Under the pieces are notes generated by a model. It was given only the letters and a program-made list of their open reading frames with translations. It had not been told where the DNA came from and ran no database searches. The translations under genes and the position numbers were made by a program. From Cocos nucifera (lineage: Eukaryota; Streptophyta; Magnoliopsida; Arecales; Arecaceae): 64,000 nucleotides of DNA. This document shows positions 21,583 to 33,780 of the stretch, piece by piece (position 1 is the first letter of the stretch; every line of letters starts with the position of its first letter). Location of the stretch: contig QRFJ01002117.1 of NCBI GenBank assembly GCA_006176705.1, positions 124,001 to 188,000 of the forward strand. The letters run 5' to 3'.

Positions 21583-22490
21583 TGTAAGCGCACCAACTGG
21601 CATCACCTCTCTTTGATACCAATTGATGTTCCATGATATCGCTCGAACGCCAATCATCCTTGGGATCACAAGCTTCGATACCATGTTGTGGAAGCCTCTG
21701 ATCTTTAATATGGATCTAAAGGAACCTGTGACGTTCTCTATGGGCAGCAAACCATCGATCCTCTACCTGGATCTGTGATGGGGTGCCTCCCTCCTTGGGC
21801 TTGAGGGAGATGCCCCCCTTCTCTAGGGCTTCTACAAGAATCCTAGGGCAGCAACTCTAGAGAGAAGAGAAAAAGAGAGTTGAGGAAGAAAAGGTCTGTA
21901 TTCCACAGCGTAATGAAACCCTAATACAACCTATGTATTTATATATAGCCATTAGGCCCGACCAAAAAACTCTCCGACTAATCCACTACATGAAAGCACT
22001 CACCGAGTCTAAGTCTCACATGCCCTCATCTCTTGGATCTAATCCCAACCCATACATGAATTAGCCCCCTTAAGATCTCTCAAACTAGGTCTTAGGATCC
22101 TTAGGATCAACCCAAACCCTAGCCCAAAATAGACCCTCACGTAACTCTACCTGCACACTGAGCCGGCTCAGTCTCAGCACTGAGCCGACTGAGTTCCATT
22201 GGATCAGCTCAGTCTAAAACTGAGATGGCCCAGTTCTATGCCATGGCAACAGTTTCGAATGCACAGCTCTTTATTTTGCCTATGCACTGAGACTTACCCA
22301 ACTCAGTTTTGGACTGAACTGGCTAACCAATAGAAAATCTTCTTTCTACAGTCTTGATTCTCTAGCTTTGGTTCCTTTACCTTGAAGTCTAGATCTTTGA
22401 AGCACCAACCAAGCTCCCAAAATCCTCAGAGCCAACACCGTGACTCCTCCCGTGGCCTCCCAAGGCTTGGGAGCACCACAAATCCTCACA
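21583..22490 (-). repeat. 5' LTR of element A (908 bp)
   Basis: Minus-strand ends are TGTGAGGATTTGTGG and GTGCGCTTACA. It carries several CTGAGCCGGCTCAG-like near-palindromes at 22155-22245, partly missing from the 3' LTR. Confidence 0.8.
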
Positions 22491-22495
22491 CCTAC

Positions 22496-23470
22496 AACCC
22501 ATGTAATGAATTACAAATATAATAAGGGTTATCCGTATCCAATATCCAATTAATTATATTACAAATAGAGAAATTATAAAGAGTTATCATATAAATATCT
22601 TGCATAACAATAACTTGCTTCTTTCTTGGCTTGTTTGGATCCAGGAAGGCAATGTACTGAGGATAGTTCCTCTTTCAGTGCCTCCGCTTTTTTCAGAAGA
22701 AGCACTCTGCTTGACCCTTATCAAGCTTTGGCTTCTTGGTCTAGCCTTGTACAGATGTCCCAATCTAAACTTGCACCTTTTTGGACTACCTCTACTTGTT
22801 CTTCTTTCCTTTCTTAAAGGATCGAGAACTAGAAGATGAACCTCCTCCTAAGTTCACCGACTTCTTATGGAGCTAGTGATCCTTCTCAAAGTTCTGAAGT
22901 AACCCTAATAACCCATGGTAGTTAACTTTAGGCTTTGTCATTCTATAATGAGTAAGAAATGTAAGATAAGACTTGGGTAGTGAGTTTAGTATTGCATCTT
23001 TTCCCAACTACTCATGCAAGAAAAAGCCAAGCTTACTTAAATGCTCCATCAGCTCAATCATGTATAGTACATGATCAGTGACTGAAGCTCTATCTTTCAT
23101 CCTGGCATTGAAGATGGCACAACTAGTCTTGTGTCTCTCAATGTTATCGGATGTGCCAAAAGACTCATTCAACACTTGAAGCATATTTTTAGGCTAAGCT
23201 ATCTCGAACTTATGATTGAACTCATCGCTCATAGCTACCAGTATAATATAATGCACCGTAGTTCGATCATTGAGCCACTTTTGATAAGTATCTCTAACTG
23301 ACCAACGTGCATTTATCGTTGACTTCTCAAGTGCCGGATCTGTCAAGATATACAAGATCCATTCATGCTTTAGCACAATCTTCAACTTTCGATACTAGTT
23401 ACCAAAGTTGGATCCCATCAGCTTGTCATTGTCCAATAATGATCAGAGCGAAAGAAAAGTGGCCATAACT
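22496..23470 (-). pseudogene. E2 copia gag and start of protease
   Basis: On the minus strand, homologous to 31613-32570 of E6. The recognisable block at 23385-23194 reads LKHEWILYILTDPALE, VRDTYQKWLND and VAMSDEFNHKFE, matching EYEWILYVLTNPTPEE, VRDTYLKWLND and VIMNDEFSHRFE in E6. Lower down, the minus strand has a decayed knuckle (region 22650-22700). At 22555-22500 there is a line corresponding to E6's TAWVLDTGSPYHICN, here with WILDTDN-like text, so the protease D-T-G is altered. Numerous stops. The frame continues at 8844. Confidence 0.7.
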
Positions 23471-24729
23471 ATACAAAGAAAAATTAAAATCTAATTAATA
23501 AATAATTTATTAAACTTAATGATTTGAACTTTAATCAAGAGATTCGTTCACTATTTTATTCAAATTGATAGCCTCTACCTCTAATTTGAGGAATTATCCT
23601 AATTCATTAGTGGGTACTAGAATCTACATAGACTGTACATAAGTTCAATTTTGATTGGCCAACCCATGTACATCTAAGGATAGGTTCATAACCAATTATT
23701 TCTCTAAATAATTTCTAATATTTTAATTTTGTCCTAGTCCCTAATTAGTAGGCATTGGCCTCCACTGAAAAGGTTCGGTGAGGTCTAACCATTAACATGA
23801 CCATATCTAGTCCATCTAACTAATGAGTGATTAAACCCAACTTTGGTTGGTCAACCAAACCACCATTCTAAGAGATGCAATCAAGAAATCATATTATGAA
23901 TGACAATTCCATTAGCCGATAAGCACCAAGTCTTTGGGCCTCTAATGATTATCCGACTAATGGATCCATTATCATCCACTTAATGGGAGGCTATGATCTA
24001 GTTATCACTATAACTATTTTATTTTTAAGGACTTAATAATTTTAGAAAATTTAATTAATTTAATTTAGAGAAAGTTAAAGAAATCAGCTAATCATGATCC
24101 TTCCACTGACTTTACCAAGTTAGATTAAGAGAGACCATTGATAAGTTGGCCTAGGAGCACCTAAATCAGTCATACTGATTTACCTAGTTGATATGGATCA
24201 GCTCGAATTGTCAAGTGATCTGATCAAAATATAATTTCACTAAGAAAGTCGGGTAAGTAAGATCAGTGGGAGGGTCTGCCAAAGCTTATCTTAGACACCA
24301 TTAGAAATGGCCAGATAAGTATACTGCCAATTAAAGACCATTGATCTAGATTGCCAGACTTACATTAGACACAACTGGTTAATTAGTTTCAATTGGATCA
24401 ACCTAACAATTCGAGCTAAACTCCATAGCCAAGAATCAAGTTTATTTTGATTCTCATTAAAGACATGAACTTGACCAACTACAACTATTGTAATTGATCT
24501 AGAGAATCCTTGACCTAATCTTATAACAACTATTGATTAGATTTAGTCAATTCTCTAATTAAATCCATTCTTTAATCTAACCTTAGGTCTAACCTAATTA
24601 ATGGATCTAATTTTTACTAACCCATTAATCCAAAAGTTATGATTAGTGTCTTGGGATCTTCAATTTATAATTCTAGATCCTAATCAAATAGAATGACTGC
24701 TCCTAAGATAATAAAAGAAGTTCAGCGCC
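23471..24729 (-). other. E2 leader (partly deleted)
   Basis: Noncoding, homologous to about 30370-31612 of E6. The sequence next to the LTR end is GGCGCTGAACTTC (minus strand) instead of a primer site. Confidence 0.6.
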
Positions 24730-26972
24730 TGAAGGGATGAAGAAAATATGCAAGGTTCTAGGCATGCATTTTGAAAATTTTTCAAATAAAATGTAGTGGA
24801 ATACTATAGATTAATCTAATACTAATCTATGCATGCTATGATCTGATCATAGAAATCCTACACTAGGATCATGACATGTATATATGTATGAGAAATAATG
24901 AATGCCCAGATCAGTAAATCATATTTACTTACCTACTCATGTTCAGAACATTATACTTGAGTATGGATAGATGATCTCTGCAATCTAAAAATCTTGGAAG
25001 AAGCTCCTCATATTGTGATGTAGCCACACTAATTTTTTGGCCTGTATGGATAGTCTACATAGAGCTTTCGATCCCGATCGACTCTACCGGAGTGCTAGCT
25101 CCTCGCTGGATTAATCTTTGATGACCGATCTTGGTCGATCTCGATCAACCACTTTTTTTCAATCACCCAAACACTCCAGGAGGCTCAAAGATCTACTTTG
25201 GAGGATGAGGAATGGGTGTGAAAATTTTGGTGGAGAGCTGACACTCACAGCACTTAATCTCTCCTTTCGAACCCTAGGTCAAAATCCTAAGGCTACCCAC
25301 ACTCAAAAACCCTAGAGTCCCCACTCTCGAGTTTTTTCTAACTATCGGATGACCTCACACCTAGGACAAGCTCATGCCACTCTCTCTATTTCCTAAGAAA
25401 ACAATTTCTTAGGTTTCACACACCCATACTTTCAAACTATTTAAAAGTTGGCATGAGATAAGATGGGAAAGGCAAAGTGGTGCAAGGTATTTCTCTCTTT
25501 GAATTTTTTTCATGCCCAAAAAGCAATGCCCCAATCCACTAGAACTCTCTCTCTAGAAACCTTTCTCACCTCTTTAGTGTGCATGCCCAAAAAAAATCTG
25601 ATTTTAAAAGGGTGACAAGAAGTGTGGGAAGCACGTGGAAGGAGATAAGGATGGGAGGTTGAACTTGTTTCAACCTCCCACTTGAATTCAAATTAAAGTG
25701 ATCCATTTATCCATTCCCAATGCTAATACTAGGTGTATGATGTGCAAAAAGACTCTCCTTCTATGTGCCCACACCCAAAAGAAATTAGAAATTGATGACA
25801 AAGCTAGGGAGGGCAAGGTGAAGGGATAAGGTTGAGAGGTTGGAGTAGTTCCAACCTCCAACCATTTATCTTTGAATTCAAAATTTAAGATAATTCATCC
25901 TAATCCAACTCTTGGATCAGGTCAAAGGAAGAGACTAAGGGGGTGCGCGCTTCTGATTTCTCCTTTGAAAAACTCATACAAATTCAAAAGTGGTGGGAGG
26001 AAAGGCGTGGGTCAAACAATCAAGGCATAGGGAGAAAATTCAAAATTCAAACTTATCCAATTAGGTCTCATCCAAACATGTTTGTCCAAACCCAATTAGT
26101 CTAAGACAAATCTAACCAAATTAGACTTAATCCAATATAATTAAATTTTAATTAAATTAAAAATTAATTGAGTCCAAACCTTGATCAAATCAGGGTCCAA
26201 TCTTTCATAGTGATTAGGTCATCTCATAACCTAATCGGATCAAACCCAATCGAATCTAATTCAATTAAATTTGATCTAAATCCTCATTACTTAATCAAAT
26301 TAAGTTAATCAATAATCTAATTATTAATTAATCCTTCAATAATATCAGAATTCCAGTCTAGTGAAACTCTGAAAGGCAGTATCCCAGTCTAGTGGAACTT
26401 TCGATCACAAAGTTCCAGTCCAATGGGACTCTTGACCATCGAGTTCCTGAGCATTGGGACTCTTGATCACTAAATTAGAAATTTAGGTAATTCGATATCA
26501 AAATATAGTGAGTTACTTGCAGTCACCATGGTGATCTCAAGTCTATGGGATACTTATACCCATATCCTTAACGAGCAACTCTTGACAGCAAAGAGCTTCA
26601 TAACTGGATCACGTTTAGTAAAATGTACCCCTATACTTCACCTACATGGCATACCAGTATCTTCATACACCTTGATTAAGAGGACAATCAACCTATATGG
26701 CATGCAATGACCTACACTCGATAAATGTTGTCATCCTAAGTAACAACATATTATTTGATCGCGAATAGGTTTAGAGACTAAATGGTAAATCCTCCTTTAC
26801 CGATTCTAAGTTGTCCCAAGGACTTTATCACAAAAGAGTTCATAAAAGAAAGATGTACAAAAGTCATGAAAAGCCAAAATAATATTTTATTCATTAATAA
26901 TTTAAGTATAGATTACATAGAGCTCAACCTTCTATAATCTAAACGATTGGCTTTAGGATACGATTCCCAACA
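24730..26972 (-). repeat. 5' LTR of copia E2 (about 2.24 kb)
   Basis: The minus strand begins TGTTGGGAATCGTATCC at 26972 and ends ATCCCTTCA at 24730. Its first third is homologous to the E6 LTR, including a block (minus strand) around TTTATCGAGTGTAGGTCA. At 26347-26475 it holds about four imperfect copies of a 30-45 bp unit with AGTTCCAGTCCAATGGGACT. The outer end abuts gypsy RNase H sequence directly. Confidence 0.7.
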
Positions 26973-27465
26973 TGAAAAAGATCATGACTTTGAATTGCTT
27001 CATTTTAAGGTCGATGGAATGTTGCATGCCCTTCTTCCAAGTGGTCAAGCAATCAAAAAACTTATGCTGGAACCCCTGAATGTCAGCAAGCCTTTATGGA
27101 ACTAAATAACTACCTCAGCTCACCTCCTCTCCTTACCAAGCCCGAACCTAGTGAAGAGTTATTCTTGTACCTAACGATATTTCTGACGGCCATTAGAGCT
27201 GTCCTAATCAGAGAGGAGGCAAAAGTTTAAAAATTGATCTACTACATAAGCCGGATTCTGAGAGAGGTAGAAACTAGGTATACCAAATTGAAAAAGCTAA
27301 CCTATGCTTTATTGATTGCAACAAGAAAACTTTGACCTTATTTTTAGGGGCACACAATAACAATCCTCATAAATCAACCTGTAAAGATAGTTCTTCACCG
27401 ACCAGATAATTTTGGAAGAATAGCAAAGTTGATAATTGAGCTCACTAAATTTGACATAAAGTTCT
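26973..27465 (+). pseudogene. Tat-like gypsy RT end and first RNase H, left part
   Basis: The plus strand reads MPFFQVVKQSKN, then (after a one-base frame change near 27070) PECQQAFMELNNYLSSPPLL, a decayed Y-x-x-x-x-x-A-x-x-A-V-L-x-R-E segment, LIYYISRIL, YTKLKKLTYALL and LIIELTKFDIKF. These are the ordered motifs from the RT C-terminus through the RNase H of Tat/Ogre-type gypsy polyproteins. At 27465 it is interrupted by copia E6. The next codons are found at 37707 (see there). Several in-frame stops. The upstream half of the element is not in this place because E2's LTR abuts at 26972. Confidence 0.85.
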
Positions 27466-29558
27466 TATTGGGAATAGTGTTCCAAAGTCAATCATCAGTC
27501 TATTGATGATTGAGCTATTTCATTTAATTATATATAAATTATTAATTGGATAAAAGTTGTTTTAATTTTTTCATCATAAATCTTTCATCCTTTAATGAAC
27601 TCCTATCTATTATGATGAAGTCCTTAGGATTATTTAGAATCGACAAAGGAGGATTTGTCATTTAGTCTTTAAATATATTCGCAATCAAATGACACTGGTA
27701 TGGCATGCAGGTGAGATGTAGGGGTACATCTGCACTAAACGAGACCAACTCTAAAGCTTTTCTACTGTCAAGAATTTCTCTGATGGAATATGGGTATAAG
27801 TATCTCTTTGATCTAAGATCATCATGGTGATTTTCAAGAAACTCACTATGCTTTGGTGCCGGACTACCTAAATTTCTAATTCAGTGATGGAAGATTTTTA
27901 GGTATAGTCAAATACTCGAGAAGTCGGTGCATGAATCAAGATGACCACTCCTGGACTTAGGAGCTATATGCAATAGTATTTCAATTTAGCAAAGCCTTGG
28001 CCAGGATAGTCCTAGTGAAGGGTCATGGGACCAATTGCTTTGAGACAAGATATAGATGTATCTTTCAGGATTGACAGTTAAATCCTAAGTCATCCTATGC
28101 ACAGAGATCAAAGGGATGAATTATGTGGTAACCATATTCATATAGATTTTGAATATTGCAATTGCATTATTCAGCCTATCCAGACATCGGGTACCATTGC
28201 TAGATGATCACTTCGATTAGTATAGAAAATTGGTTTCTGTGCTACCGGCTTAGATTCGAATCTACAAGATCACACATACTAGAGGTTCCTACTTGATCTA
28301 ATGGCTAATCTAGAGAAGTTTAATTAGTGAATTTGATCATTAATTAACTTAATTTATTTGAGTAATTATTTTTGGATCAAGACCAATTGAATTTGATTCA
28401 TTTGGATTTGACCCAATTAGGTTATAAGATGATCTAATCATTAAGAAGGTTTAATCTCTAATTTGATCAGAAATTTGGCTTAATTAATTTCTAATTTGAT
28501 TAAGATTTAACTAAGTCTAATTAAACTTAAAGAAGTTGGATTTAATTTGGTCTAATTGAGCCTAACCAATTTAGATTGGATTGGTTCAATTGGATGATAA
28601 ACAATAGACTAGTTTGACTAGTCTTTCTATGCGCCACATCATCCTTTATTTTGCACCATACTATCTCCATGAGAAAGAGGTTTCTCGTGAATATTTTTTC
28701 CATGCAAGGAAGGGCGTGCATTCTTCCTTCTTATGTACCATATGGATTAGGTTTAATCTAGTTGCAAGTTTAATTCAAATAAGATTTGAGTTTGAATGGA
28801 AAACCACTTAATCTAAACCTTTCCCTCACGCCTCTCTTTGTTTATGCAATCTATAAAATATTTAATTTTATGGGCATGCAAAATATCGAGAATCCAATGA
28901 AGAGAGGAGAGAGCAACGGAGAGAAGAGAAAGTCTCTTCTCTGCATGCGTGAGAAAAATCAAAAAAGAAAGAGTTCTAAGCACAAGGGTATTTAGGTGAG
29001 TGCATACCTTAGAATCTATTTAGGATTTGAGATTTAGATCTATGAGGAATGAGGGTCATTAGTACACAGATCTTGGTGAAAACCTCTACTAATTTTCTTC
29101 TGCATTCATTGGAATCCAGAGCATTCGAAGACTCGATGAAGAAGATCAAAAGAGTTTGATCTGCATCAGCCTATAAAGACTTCTACAGAAGCTAGCACTC
29201 GAGAGGAGTTGATCGAGATCAGAGCCTCATGTAGATTATCCATGGAGGGAAAATGCATGTGTGGCTGTATTGCAGTGATCAGATCTACACCGAAGAGATC
29301 AAATTGTGGAGTTCATCTACTCGCGAAAAGATAACATATTTTAAACACGTAGAGCAGTAAAATTAGTTTTACTACAATTGCTATTTTTATTTTTAGATAT
29401 GCATGCATATATGATACATTAGATCCTATAGCATGGAGGATTTTTAGATTAGATCTATAGTTCTTATTATTAATTTGATTAATAATTATTCTTGCTATGT
29501 ATATTTTTTGAAAAAAAAATTTGAAAGTAAAATTAGACACCCTACGCGCTCCCCTTCA
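27466..29558 (+). repeat. 5' LTR of E6 (2,093 bp)
   Basis: Pair of 35532-37706. It lacks about 80-90 bases that in the 3' LTR (about 35755-35850) include CAACAATGTTTATCGAGTA. The open stretches 28614-28995 lie inside the LTR and are not genes. Confidence 0.85.
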
Positions 29559-29560
29559 AT

Positions 29561-29572
29561 TGGTATTAGAGC
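29561..29572 (+). other. Primer-binding site of E6
   Basis: TGGTATTAGAGC two bases after the LTR end CTTCA; it differs by one base (T for C) from the usual tRNA-Met-type TGGTATCAGAGC. Confidence 0.85.
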
Positions 29573-31612
29573 AGTAGGTTCTTTGATGTATTATATATAC
29601 ATGATATAGATTATTTTTAGATTAAATCCAAATAATAATCTAATCTAAAAAATAAAAATGATGATCGCACGGACTATAGGTTGTCCTACTATAAGATTTA
29701 TTCCTTACAGTGAAGAGGTTGTTCTGGTATGTTACGATCTAGAAAATTGATCATAAAAATTTTAGATTAGATCTAATAATTTTTATGATATGTTTGAAGG
29801 TTTTAATCTAATTTTTATAATAGAAAAGTATTTATAATGAATCTAAATAATTTCATGATTTTTATATAGAGTACATAGTTTTAGATTAAATCTGAACAGA
29901 ATCTTAGGAAGCTTCTATTCGTCGATCAAGCCAGCTCTCTCAGGAATTGAGCCAGCTCGACCAGCATGCCAGCATGATATGATATTTAGATTGATGCTCC
30001 AGCTGGCTCGATCAGGAGCTGAGCTAGCTCAGCTTCAGTTCGGGCCGGCTCAGATAGGATCCGAGCCTGCCCCATGGAAAGGATGGCCATCAGGCCCTCT
30101 ACCCAAGCTGGCTATCTCAGAAATCAAGCCAGCTCAGCTTCTTCTTGGGCCAGCTCAGATAGGATCCGAGCCAGCCCAACTGAGAAGTTAGCTGAATGTC
30201 ATATTTTGCTAGTTTTATGTGATCAAACTTACATCTAGTGCTTATTTATGAAATAAGCCAATCCATTTTTGAAATGAGTCGATCTATTTAGTGAAATAGT
30301 GATAGGATGTAAAGAATCTTTCTAAATTTTTAAAAAATATTTTTGAAATGTAGAACCCCAACCCTCAACCCTAAAACTTAATTGAGAATTAAGTATGATG
30401 AATTAGATTTTAGAATTATGAATTAAAGATCCTAAGTTATTGATCATAAAATGTGGGTTATCGGATTAGTAGAATTAGGTCCATTAATTGGGTTTGACCT
30501 AAGGTTAGTTAAAGAATAAACTAAATTAGAGTAATTGATCAAATCTAACTAAATATTGATTTAGATTAGGTCAAGGACTCTTTAGATCAAATTATAATAA
30601 TTATAGTTGGTCAAGTCCATGCCTTTAATGATGACCAAATGGACTTGATTCATGGCTATGCGATCGAACCTAAAATTGCTAGGATGGTGAAAATTAAAAC
30701 TAATGAATTGAATGGTGTCTAAGATAAGTCTGGTAGCTCAGACTAGTAGTTTTTAATTGGGAGCTACTCGCACTGATTCAGTCTTTGATAAGTTAATGGC
30801 ATATCCCTTCCATTGATCTCACTTAACTGGCCATCCTGATGAATTAGATTTTGATTAGACTACTTGGTGATTTGGACTCACTCATGTCAATTAGGTAAAT
30901 CAGTTTGACTGATTTAGGTGCTCCTAATGCCTATTTTAATTAAATCCTTATTGATCTAACTTGGTGAAGTTAGTGGGAGGATCTAAATTGGTTGGTTAAT
31001 TATTCTTAAAATCGATTAATAAAATTTTCTAAAATTATTAGATCCTTAAAATGATAAAGTTATGGGGATAACTAAGTCATAGCCTTCCATTAAGTTGAGT
31101 GATAATGGATCCATTAGTTTAATAATCATTGGAGGTCCAAAGACCTGGTACTTATTGACTAATGAAATTATCATTCATAATATGATAATTTGGTCGTGTC
31201 TTTCTAATGGTGGTCAGGTTGGTTGGCCAAAGTTGGGCCTGATCATTCATTGGTCTGATGCACCAAATGTAGTCATGTTAATGGTTAGACCTAACTAAAT
31301 TCTTTCAGTGGAGGCCAAAGCCTACTGATTAGACTTTTGGGACAAAAATTAAATTTCTAGAAGTTTTTTTGGTGAAATAATTAGTCATGAATCTATCCAT
31401 AGGTGCACACGGATTGATCAACCAAAGTTGGGCTCATGTGTAGTCTATGTAGATTCTAGTACCCACTAAAAAATTAGGGATAATTCCTCAAATTAGAGGT
31501 AGAGGCTATCGATTCGAATAAAATAGTGAAAGGATCTTTAGACTAAAGTCTAAGTCTCTAGAGTAAATAATTTATATACTAATTAGGTCTATGATTTTTC
31601 TTTTATGCAGAA
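29573..31612 (+). other. 5' leader of E6
   Basis: About 2 kb, noncoding. At 29925-30190 it carries a GC-richer island with repeated GAGCCAGCTC / GAGCTAGCTC-like motifs. It includes a near-exact repeat of GCTCAGATAGGATCCGAGCC (30049-30068 and 30152-30171) about 103 bases apart. The open stretch 29979-30191 is produced by this repeat and is not a gene. From about 30370 the sequence is homologous to the E2 leader. Confidence 0.65.
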
Positions 31613-32470
31613 ATGGCCACTACCTTATCGCTCCGGTCATTATTGGACAATGACAAACTCATGAGACCCAACTTCGATAGCTGGTATCAAAAGTTGAAGA
31701 TCATCCTAGAGTATGAATGGATCTTATATGTATTGACTAATCCGACACCTGAGGAGCCAGCCTCGAATGCTATTAATGCAGTGAGAGACACTTACCTGAA
31801 GTGGCTCAATGACTGCACCACCATTCGATGCATTATGCTGGTGATAATGAATGATGAGTTTAGCCACAGGTTTGAAAATGCCCAGCTTGAGCAGATGCTT
31901 CAAATGTTGAATGACTCCTTTGGCACGCCTAACGATATTGAAAGGCACAAGTCTAGTTGTGCCATTTTCAACCCTCGTATAAGGGATGGATGTCAGTCAC
32001 TGATCATGTATTGTACATGATCGAGGTGATTGAATGCTTGAGTATGCTTGGTTTTTTCCTACATGAGTAGCTCAAAAAGGATGTAATCCTGAATTCATTA
32101 TCCAAGTTCTTCCTCCCATTTCTTACTTATTTCAAAATGACAAAGCCTATAGTGAACTACCATGGATTATTGAGATTACTGTAGAACTTTGAGAAGGATC
32201 ATCAACTCCAAAAGGGATCGATGAATGTAGTGGAAGGATCTTCTTCTGATCGACCCTTTACGAAAGGGAAGAAGAACAAGAAGAAGAAGAACAAGAAGGT
32301 ACAACCTCATGCTGGGACGTTAGCATAGGGTCAGACCAAGAAGCACAAGCCCGACTAGAGCTAGATGGAATGCTTCTTTTGCAAGAAGTAGGGGCATTAG
32401 AAGAGAAATTATCCTCTATACATTATCATACTGGATCCGAACAGGTCGAGGAGGAAGCAATTAGTTGCTG
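31613..32470 (+). pseudogene. E6 copia gag
   Basis: The start at 31613 (MATTLSLRSLLDNDKL) is a plausible Gag N-terminus. It is followed by NFDSWYQKLKIILE, WILYVLTNPTPEEP, VRDTYLKWLND and LNDSFGTPNDIERHKSSCAI, the copia Gag helical domain (UBN2-like). The frame breaks at about 32015, then continues with stops to a Lys-rich segment. Next comes MECFFCKK-stop-GH-stop-KRNY near 32369-32410, a CCHC knuckle in which two codons are stops and the last Cys is Tyr. Gag would package the element RNA. Not functional in this copy. Confidence 0.85.
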
Positions 32471-32838
32471 CACAAGGTAATTATATGATAACCCCTTGCA
32501 ATTTCTCAATTTATGATATTACTGCCTGGGTATTAGATACTGGAAGCCCTTATCATATTTGTAATTTGATGCAGGATCTACAAGTCAGTAGAAGATTTGG
32601 TGTAGGCGAGAGAATTTTGAACATTGGAGATGGAAGATAAGTTTTTGTTCTAGCTTTAGGAATCATGAACTTTGTAATCAATTCTCATAGAGTTATTCTT
32701 AGTGATTGTCACTTTTATCTAAATTTTTTATTGAATGTAATTTCTATAGGCCTTTTGACTAAGAATAGTTATCAGTTTTTAATAAAAGTAAATTTTTGTG
32801 ATATCATTTTGAATGGTGTTATAATTTGTATTGGATAA
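32471..32838 (+). pseudogene. E6 copia protease region
   Basis: AWVLDTGSPYHICNLMQDLQ at 32523-32582 holds the aspartic protease D-T-G. ILNIGDGR follows before a stop at about 32639. Then comes the usual region of beta strands (ILSDCHFYLN, NVISIGLLTKN). One polyprotein segment, with two or more stops. Confidence 0.8.
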
Positions 32839-33780
32839 TTGAATAATAGAATATATCTAATATTACAACCTGTTAATGTAGTCCAAACCTTCGGTAAATA
32901 TCCTAGATTAGACGAAGTGTCAGAAGTCTATCTTTATCGTTGTAGGCTAAGTCACATCAACAAGAATAGAATAAATAGGTTGGCTCAAGAAGGAATTCTT
33001 GAGGTCAGTGATTGTAAATCACTTCCAACCTATGAGTCCTATCTTCTTGGAAAAATGACCAAGTCATCTTTTATTAGAAAGGATGAATGTGCTAGTAAAC
33101 TCCTAGGTCTAGTACAAACTGATGTATGTGGACCCATGAGCACAAGCACTAGAGGTGGATATTTCTACTTCATAACCTTCACAGACAACCTATCGAGATA
33201 TGGATATGTCTATTTAATGAAGTATAAGTTGGAGTCCTTTGAAATATTCAAACTATTCCATAATGAGGTAGAAAAGCAAACTAGGAAGAGTATTAAAATT
33301 CTTTAGTCTGACCAAGGGGGTGAGTATCTTTCTAGTAAATTTCTAATATATCTTGGGAAGAATGATATTCTCTCCCAATGAACTCCTCCTAGAACACCAC
33401 AGCATAATGGTGTATCTGAAAGGAGGAATCGGATCCTGTTGAACATGGTTCGATCTATGATGGGGTTTGCTGGTCTGTCGATTTTCCTTTGGGGATATGT
33501 GCTCAAGTCAGTTTGTTATATTCTGAATAGAATTTTGAGTAAGTCTATTTCTAAAATATCATATGAGATGTGGATAGGACGTAAATCAGTACTCTCGCAT
33601 CTTAGGATTTGAAGGTGTCTGGCTTATGTCAAACATTTTGTAACGGACAAGCTCGGATAAAGATCTGACAAGTGTAGCTCTATAGGATACCCAAAAGAGA
33701 CCAAAGTATATTACTTTTATCTAGCTGGTGAATAAAAAGTATTTGTCAGCCTTAAGATAGTCTTTTTAGAAAGAAAGAAC
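32839..33780 (+). pseudogene. E6 copia integrase
   Basis: The open part 32839-33306 contains the pre-integrase region (LSHINKNRINRLAQEG, YESYLLGKMTKSSF) and VQTDVCGPMSTSTRGGYFYF with the first catalytic Asp, then DNLSRYGYVYLMKYK. After a stop at 33303 it continues SDQGGEYLSSKF (second Asp), a stop in place of Trp, and TPQHNGVSERRNRILLNM (catalytic Glu), then SYEMWIG. D, D and E are all visible, but stops at 33303-33305, about 33378 and beyond disable it. Confidence 0.85.

Larger units (their letters stand above)
8845..22490 (-). mobile_element. Non-autonomous LTR element A, split by copia B
   Basis: Two LTRs in the same orientation (8845-9680 and 21583-22490) enclose an interior that, once B (10418-20668) and one target-duplication copy are removed, is only about 1.65 kb. 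A tRNA-Met-type primer site follows the right-hand LTR on the minus strand, so the right LTR is the 5' one. I see no recognisable gag, integrase, RT or RNase H. Length and structure fit a LARD/TRIM-like non-autonomous element that needs proteins from a copia relative. One-mismatch target duplication CCAAC/CCTAC. The LTR resembles that of E7 (41942 to about 42780). Confidence 0.7.
8786..26972 (-). mobile_element. Ty1-copia element E2, 5' half, split by element A
   Basis: The pieces are 22491-26972 and 8786-8844. On the minus strand: 5' LTR 26972-24730, leader, gag about 23470-22600, start of protease at 22560-22491, then (after A) the next protease codons at 8844-8786. The rest of pol and the 3' LTR are absent; an Athila-like LTR borders it at 8785. 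Same family as E6: the leaders, gag frames and LTR starts (TGTTGGGAAT versus TGTTGGAAAT) are homologous. It lies in the Tat-like gypsy element that resumes at 26973. No primer site follows the LTR, because about 0.8-1 kb of leader is deleted relative to E6. Confidence 0.75.

Noticed and set aside
28614..28995. Two open frames that could be small genes
   Set aside because: Inside the E6 5' LTR; the matching positions of the 3' LTR (about 36780-37160) contain stops.
29979..30191. 70-codon frame rich in A, P, Q, S
   Set aside because: Created by the GAGCC/GCTC repeat in the E6 leader; no Gag-like or other motif.
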